Origin: Homalodisca vitripennis
Taxonomy: Eukaryota > Arthropoda > Insecta > Hemiptera > Cicadellidae
DNA length: 64,000 nucleotides
Direction of reading: 5' to 3'
Assembly: GCF_021130785.1 (NCBI RefSeq)
Contig: NC_060215.1
Coordinates: 65,290,501 to 65,354,500, forward strand
Under the pieces are notes generated by a model, which searched no databases, was not told the origin of the DNA, and was given only the letters and a program-made list of their open reading frames with translations. Positions 58,722 through 64,000 of this stretch are shown here, piece by piece. The position numbers were made by a program, and so were the translations under genes. The stretch's first letter is position 1. The number at the start of each line of letters is the position of its first letter.

Positions 58722-59750
58722 CTGAAAAATATATTCATACTGTCAACATAATTCACTTCCCATGAATGAAGGGTACATACATGAAAGTTAACATTTCCAA
58801 ACTATTAAAATAAAAAATTAAAGTAAAATTAAAATTGGTAAGACAAACAACAAAAACTTTCACTAACATTGGAACAAATATAAAATGTATAGAATTCTGA
58901 ACAAGAGTGACTCACAGAGTGAACAGACTATTACTGCTGTATTTCCAACTATTCCCAAATGACAAATTACAGTACCAAAATCTGAATGCATAAATTAATA
59001 TCTACATTGAAACGAGTCCTATAGGCATATTGTGAGGGAACAAATTGTTTAAACCCTTCGATGAGTGTGTGATGAGGGATGTGCATGAGGGAGAGAGCTA
59101 AAGACAAACAGCATAAAAGTAACAACTAATTGTGTAAATTTTGCAGTTATTTTGAAACAGCACACCCCAGTCAGGGTTAATGGGGGAGAGAATGTAATAA
59201 TTTTATTTTGGTAGGAACACTATTTCATTCTATGTAATGTCCATGTTGGCAACATTTATTGTAATCTTATAGCATGATTTTGAGTTTCAATGAATAACTG
59301 ATGGGTTGGTGTCTCCTGATCATGAGAACAATCAGAATCCAGCATCAGTCCCTTTATGTACCTTAAATATTCAAACCACCAGTGGAGTACTCACCAACCT
59401 GTTGCAGTGAGCTGTCCTTTGGTGTGTTCACAAGTTTTTGTTTTTAATTTCCCCTATGTATGGTCCCATATCACTACATCTACTGTAGATGCAACAAATG
59501 TCATTATATTTATTTTGTAATTTTTATTTTTAGTATTATTTGAAATCATTATTTTGGGATTTATTTTTATGAATGATTAGTGATTAGTTGTATTTAAAAA
59601 CAGTTAAAGAACATTTTATAACATTTATTTACAATACATGATTGTTATTTCAATGTATATATTCCATAAAAACGGGAAAACTGCATTTACTCATTTTATA
59701 GAGTCAAACGCCTTGAAATCAGTTTAAGAAGCTATATAAATTTGGGATAA

Positions 59751-59753
<3 letters not shown>

Positions 59754-59797
<44 letters not shown>
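59754..59797. repeat. (AT)n microsatellite
   Basis: About 22 AT units. Confidence 0.95.
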
Positions 59798-59804
<7 letters not shown>

Positions 59805-60309
59805 CTTTCTTTATTAACATTAATTATGTATAGATCAGAATTTGGAAATAAAATATTTAAACATGTTTTCCGAGTTTATAAAATAACATATATTTGTAAT
59901 AGATTTATAAAAACAAGATTTTTATGTTCTTATATGGGAGCAAAGTATGTATAACATGATACATTTGGAACATTGATTGAGATTAAAGAAAGCCTTAGAA
60001 AAAACATGAACAGTTATGCCATTAAAGAAAATTTGATTGTCAGCTAGGTTTAATGTGATCTATTATAGTAGCTTAACCTGTTGAAGAGTGAGCCAAAATC
60101 TTTTTTAACTAGTGCACACTCCTATAAGCATTAGGTCTGGGGATTTGACTTAGGCTAGTGGGAGAGAGAATATCTGTATTACAAAATTCTTAAGATTTGA
60201 AAATAGCGTAATCATTACTTGTAGATGATCATAAAAAAACACTAAAACAATTAATAAACATTCAAACAAAAGTCCCTCCAATTTAGAAATTCAGTAACTG
60301 TGTAGAAAG

Positions 60310-60620
60310 GTGGTGCAGTCACATTTTCATGGGACCTTTAGCTTCACAGGTTCTAGCAACTTATTAAGCTTCTTGGGCATTGCATTCAAGAACTTTGGTC
60401 CAAGATATGAAGGTTTTTTTCTCAAATAGCCTTGTGCGATGGTAAAGAAGGTTGTAATTATGAACGAATTATGTGTTGTAGCTATGTCCCTCAACATTTT
60501 TAGAGAGAATGTCTCCTGATACTAAGAACTACTGTTTTTACTGATATATTATGACATCTAGCACAGTTTTTTAGACACTCTTTCAGTTATTTTGATAGTG
60601 TCACTGTATAAATCCTAATA
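60310..60620 (-). pseudogene. Reverse transcriptase C-terminal fragment
   Basis: The minus strand reads HRTRLFEKKPSYLGPKFLNA followed by MPKKLNKLL. This matches the end block of Jockey-type RTs (compare KKPSYIGAKFWNLLP in the element at 744-2364). It is short and frame-broken upstream. Confidence 0.6.
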
Positions 60621-61439
60621 CTGAATAATGGTGGTAACTAGCAGTAATCACATGTAACATATTGGCATACTTTTACTCTCGAGAATCTATCTATTACAGG
60701 CAAAATACATCCTCCGGTTTGGCTATCATAATGCATTGTATATGCTATCTTTAGACAATCTTTTATTTAGGCATAAGTAAATTTCAAGTAGTCTTTCACA
60801 GTAAGTTTCATATTAGGCTATTACTAAATAACATTGTAATACGTTATTTAAAATTTTTATTAAAAATACCATGTGTTTACTTAAAATACCTTTGGATTAA
60901 AAATCCACCTCCATCCATACAAAAAAATATAAATAACAACTAATCTTCATAACAATGAAATTTGGTCATTTTCACGCCACATATTCTGATAAAGGATTAT
61001 TTTTTTAACACCCCATCCAGGGTTGTCTTGATAAGCCTTTACTCACAATTTATAAGTCAAAACCTTCATGTTCATGCAGCAAACATTTTCTTTTAACAAG
61101 AAAAATACAAAAACACAACCATAATAAAATCCACATCACAGACTACTTTAAGACCATTATACACAGAAAATCCCTGGATCTAACAACTATATAGAAACAT
61201 AATAATATACTTATCTATGATTAATAAAACAAAATAAATCAAAACTTGTTGAAAGAAATAGTATCTTATCACATTGCAAATACACATTTACAACGAGTAG
61301 ATTACATGTTAAGCCACTCCACGGGTTCTCTACCTAGTAGGGTTATGGCTCTGTATTGTTTTATCAGCTGGTTGTACCACCACAAGTGATATTGAGCACA
61401 TTGGTGTGGAGAGTAGGGAGAGGACACACTATACTTGGA

Positions 61440-62000
61440 GTTGACCCAACGGGCCGAGGAGTGAATGGGGAGGTACCACTCGCAAGTATTAAGAAACAGA
61501 TTAAAGATAAAAACCCTTGGATAACTAAAGAAATTACTGAGACAAAAAATATTTTAAGTTTCCTTGAATCAGTTTGGGTTCAAAATCATATTAATTTTGA
61601 AATTAAATATCCTTAAAAATGCAAAAGCAAAAGTATGAAAGTCGGATAAGGAAAATAAAACAAGAATCTATGACAAATAAAGTTTTGAATTCAAAAAACT
61701 TAAATGCTGATACATGGGAAATTTAATTATAAACAGATATTAGGAGGGAATAAAAAAAGAAAGCCAAGATTTCACTAAGAAACAATGTTAATTTGATAAC
61801 TGATCCCAATATTATTGCCAATCAGTTTAATGAATATTTTAAAGGCATTCCTGAACAATTAGCTATTAATTTTAGTAATCTGAGTTACTCTTTAAAGGGT
61901 CAAAGAATTGAAAGCCGAATGTGTCCTCTTGGAACATCTATTTATGAAATGGATGAATATTTTGGGATTACTGATGAATTAAACAATTATTGTTAGTCTC
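61440..62000 (+). pseudogene. Non-LTR retroelement fragment (linker between endonuclease and RT)
   Basis: Plus-strand frames read KDKNPWITKEITETKNILSF and, after stops, ITDPNIIANQFNEYFKGIPE. The PW(I/M)T.EI...K and DP..IA..FN.YF blocks are characteristic of the segment joining endonuclease and RT in Jockey/CR1-like elements. It is followed by neither a palm domain nor a 3' end. It is truncated on both sides. Confidence 0.65.
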
Positions 62001-62569
62001 GAAAATTCTTTTATCTGTGTTGTAAAGGGATTTTTAATAAATTTATTGAGTTGTTGTAATTATATTTTTACGTATTTAATGTATTGCTTCTTTTAGAAGT
62101 TTGGACGAACTGGAGGGTTGCATTGTTCTTAACATTGAATTTATAGTAATGTGTTATCAATGTGACAATGTATAACAAATTACCATGTAATCTTTACCAG
62201 TAATAAATGAGTGTCCCACTACGGCCAGGCAATCACTGTGGTAGGCTGAGGCAACGATAAATCTCCCTGGTTTATTTTTCTTTCATCAACAATTCTCAAT
62301 AATGGTTTGAATGCTAGTTGATCAGTGATTCTTGTGGTGTATTATGAGTGGCATATCTATATTCTAACAGAAACTGGTTTAAAACCTAGGCGACATTTCC
62401 CTTAAAACCTAAAGTGTGCTTTTCTTATTTTTTGCAGTTTTTACAGAGTTTTTGCTTGGTAATTGCTGGCTGGATGGTATGGTGAAATGAGCATGTGGTG
62501 AATATTATTTGCTTGTTTTAAAAACACAATAAACTCATATGAGCATAAGGTGTATTGTCAGAATTAGAA

Positions 62570-62945
62570 TCATCTTTAATAATAATAATCAACATTTAAA
62601 ATATTGCCAAGATTTTAGTTTATTGGTAGATTCAGGTCAGTCCTCGAAAGTTTCTTAGAGAAATTCTTCAAGAGAGTAAAAGGGTCGGTCCATGAGCTAT
62701 TTATTGTGTGCCCTCTCTTCTATTGAAGTTCTTGTGGTAGTTTGTTTTGAAGTTTCCTGCCAATGTAGTATATGGTTTTGATTCATATATCTTTAGATGG
62801 TGTACTGGAATGTTGTATAATTCACCATTTCTGATATTATAGTGGTGAATATTTCTGTTTCTCGGTGAATCTTCTCCATCAGCACACATTACAACTTTAA
62901 GAATGTAAAGAGCATGTATAGGATTTTTCATTTCGGGCGGGTAGA
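62570..62945 (-). pseudogene. Reverse transcriptase C-terminal fragment
   Basis: The minus strand reads HALYILKVVMCADGEDSPRN, then NIHHYNIRNGELYNIPVHHL and KIYESKPY. This is the same HHYxxRN block as in the 744-2364 element (HHYGTRN...LPAHRL), so it is a related family. A frameshift follows the SKPY segment. Next to 62565 is a short TTA/ATT repeat that may be its tail. Confidence 0.65.
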
Positions 62946-62981
62946 TGTTGAGATGAAATAAAACAAGCTATGTATGATATG

Positions 62982-63812
62982 TTAACCCATTGCGGATCAA
63001 CGACGTGAGGGTGACGCGGAGCGAGGCGTGGACCAAAAGCACAATGACGTGACCCTCACGCGGATGACGTGGTACGGATGACTCATTTGTTTTGAACGCT
63101 TATCGCTGTTATAAGCCTCGGAGATATTTATAGTCAGTTTTCCTGGACTGGCTTCCTATCTTATCTCTGATACTCGTCCACAAATACTCCCCTCGTTATC
63201 GGTCAATAACGTTATTATTTGCGACAAATTGTTTGTCTGAGGCGTACAGTCGTGGCGTTCTATTTTCCTTTGCCTCGTGTGCGTGTACGTAAATAAAATG
63301 GGTGACAATTTACGATCATCTGAATTAGATAGACTATTATTAGAAAGTGGAAGTGATGAAAGTGATATCGATAGTGTTATTGAGGATGGAGACGGTTCTA
63401 TCACGCGTATTTGTCCACGTTTTCATAATTACGCGGATACTAATGTTGACAGTGACGAGCGGGCTAGTGACCATGATTCAGATGTTCAGACTATTTCAGA
63501 CATTGTTCCTGGGACACCACCGGATGTGGAAACTCTATTTCAACATCATTTCAATATCAATAAAAACGCTCAAAGTAGTGCTTCCGAGGATATTTATGAA
63601 TATACTTCTAGTATAATATACTTGTCTAATATGATCTGTATAATGTTTATATAACATAAATAACAACATAAACAAACAAAACATGTATAATTAGCGAGCG
63701 CGCTAAGCAGGCAGGTAGGCGTGCAAACACTGCGGGTGCTGCGTTGCAATACGGATTAATTCGTACTCTAAGGCCCGCGCGCGCGCCGTTTTCACGATCC
63801 GCAATGGGTTAA
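62982..63812 (+). mobile_element. TTAA-bounded piggyBac-like element (831 bp)
   Basis: TTAA at 62982-62985 and 63809-63812, with a perfect 17-base inverted terminus TTAACCCATTGCGGATC. It belongs to the same family as the element at 28396. GACGTGAGGGTGACGCG and GCGTGAGGGTCACGTCA-like blocks (63001-63060) form a subterminal hairpin. The left and right margins are CpG-rich (CGCGCGCGCG near 63777) in an otherwise AT-rich region. It carries one N-terminal reading frame and no catalytic core. Confidence 0.88.
63298..63654 (+). CDS. Acidic N-terminal transposase-like ORF in the TTAA element
   Basis: A 118-codon frame from ATG 63298 (MGDNLRSSELDRLLLESGSD) to a stop at 63652. It is rich in Asp/Glu/Ser: ESDIDSVIEDGDGS, NVDSDERASDHDSDVQTISD and VPGTPPDVETLFQHHF. 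The composition and position (first ATG after a CpG-rich left end) fit the N-terminal disordered region of a piggyBac transposase. The DDD domain and Cys-rich domain are missing, and the last ~20 residues are hydrophobic and probably read-through of the deletion junction. It could still be expressed as a small acidic protein; that is only a possibility. An earlier in-frame ATG at 63277 adds seven residues. Confidence 0.5.
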   Translation: MGDNLRSSELDRLLLESGSDESDIDSVIEDGDGSITRICPRFHNYADTNVDSDERASDHDSDVQTISDIVPGTPPDVETLFQHHFNINKNAQSSASEDIYEYTSSIIYLSNMICIMFI

Positions 63813-63839
63813 CGAAATTTATTTTTCTTATGAAAGGCC

Positions 63840-64000
63840 CATGTATGCCATTTATGTATAGAATACGACATCGTTCAAATGTCCACCGCGGTTTCTCACA
63901 ATGGTACGGATTCGAGTGGTTGAATTTTGAATTACTCTGCCGCATAAATGTGGTTGAATTTGAGCGATGACCTGGGTTATGTTGATCTTAAGTTCATCGG
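63840..64000 (-). pseudogene. C-terminal end of a Tc1/mariner-class transposase
   Basis: The minus strand at the right edge reads DELKINITQVIAQIQPHLCG, RVIQNSTTRIRTIVRN and RGGHLNDVVFYT, then a stop. I/V-x-x-I-x-P-x-(hydrophobic)-x-x-x-V...R......GGHLxDxxFxT is the usual C terminus of a widespread insect DDE_3/IS630-like transposase group. The catalytic core would lie beyond 64000. Confidence 0.55.

Larger units (their letters stand above)
58722..64000 (-). other. MON2: MON2 intron upstream of exon 1 (incomplete)
   Basis: At least 5.3 kb. 58722-59750 and 59800-60300 are AT-rich with nothing recognisable. 60310-60620, 61440-62000 and 62570-62945 are retroelement pieces. 62982-63812 is a TTAA element. 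63840-64000 is a transposase end. No minus-strand frame matches the preceding MON2 block. Confidence 0.7.

Noticed and set aside
58722..64000. Further upstream MON2 exons
   Set aside because: No minus-strand frame resembles the conserved block that precedes HPEF; a very small exon could still be missed.
1..64000. CRISPR arrays, operons, bacterial promoters, or a defence or biosynthetic cluster
   Set aside because: The window is an animal intron-exon landscape; repeats are dispersed transposons and microsatellites, with no regularly spaced array.

Overview
The window is nuclear DNA from an animal, most probably an insect with a large, intron-rich, AT-rich genome. A true bug or other hemipteran is plausible but not proven. 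The evidence is a single conserved multi-exon gene with kilobase introns, several non-LTR retrotransposon fragments, mariner, Tigger-like and piggyBac-like DNA transposons, and tRNA- and 5S-derived SINEs. Nothing looks bacterial or organellar: there are no operons, no CRISPR array, and no free-standing tRNA or rRNA gene.

The only host gene I can support is a MON2 homologue on the minus strand. Twenty-one internal exons run from 58721 down to 2535. They splice in phase into 3601 coding bases (1200 codons plus one base), colinear with animal MON2 from the HPEF/LLKER block near the end of the N-terminal DCB region to the conserved NKGSI block near the C terminus. The 5' exons lie beyond 64000 and the last exon(s) to the left of position 1. 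Twenty complete introns are visible. Nineteen are GT-AG; the donor of the intron at 20020..22637 reads GC.

The rest of the window is intronic and is a layered record of mobile elements. From left to right: a non-LTR retroelement (744-2364); a long inverted repeat (4025-5290); another non-LTR element (7188-8770); a 5S-derived SINE (8880-9080); a large inverted repeat split by a TTAA-bounded MITE (11732-13610); a hairpin MITE (14551-14700); a mariner relic (16105-16450); a retroelement tail (17250-17733); a TTAA element (17886-18562); a tRNA-SINE (18587-18790); a long-TIR MITE (18942-19523); a deleted piggyBac (21509-22598); a complete but dead mariner (25995-27328); another TTAA element (28396-29065); a second tRNA-SINE copy (30078-30205); a Tigger-like MITE (30551-30914); a third tRNA-SINE copy (33333-33553) and a second SINE family (34400-34580); a piggyBac remnant (37658-38211); retroelement pieces at 42.5, 44.1-45.3, 47.7-48.5, 51.1, 60.3, 61.4 and 62.6 kb; a second dead mariner (49037-50342); a piggyBac Cys-rich-domain remnant (57.2 kb); another TTAA element (62982-63812); and the 3' end of a transposase at the right edge.

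I found no convincing new biological system. The most interesting signals are: a group of TTAA-bounded piggyBac-like elements that keep only an acidic N-terminal reading frame or only the C-terminal Cys-rich domain; the apparent GC-AG intron in MON2; a cluster of exact short hairpins and two-copy tandem duplications; and several non-LTR 3' ends that each finish in a different short tandem repeat.
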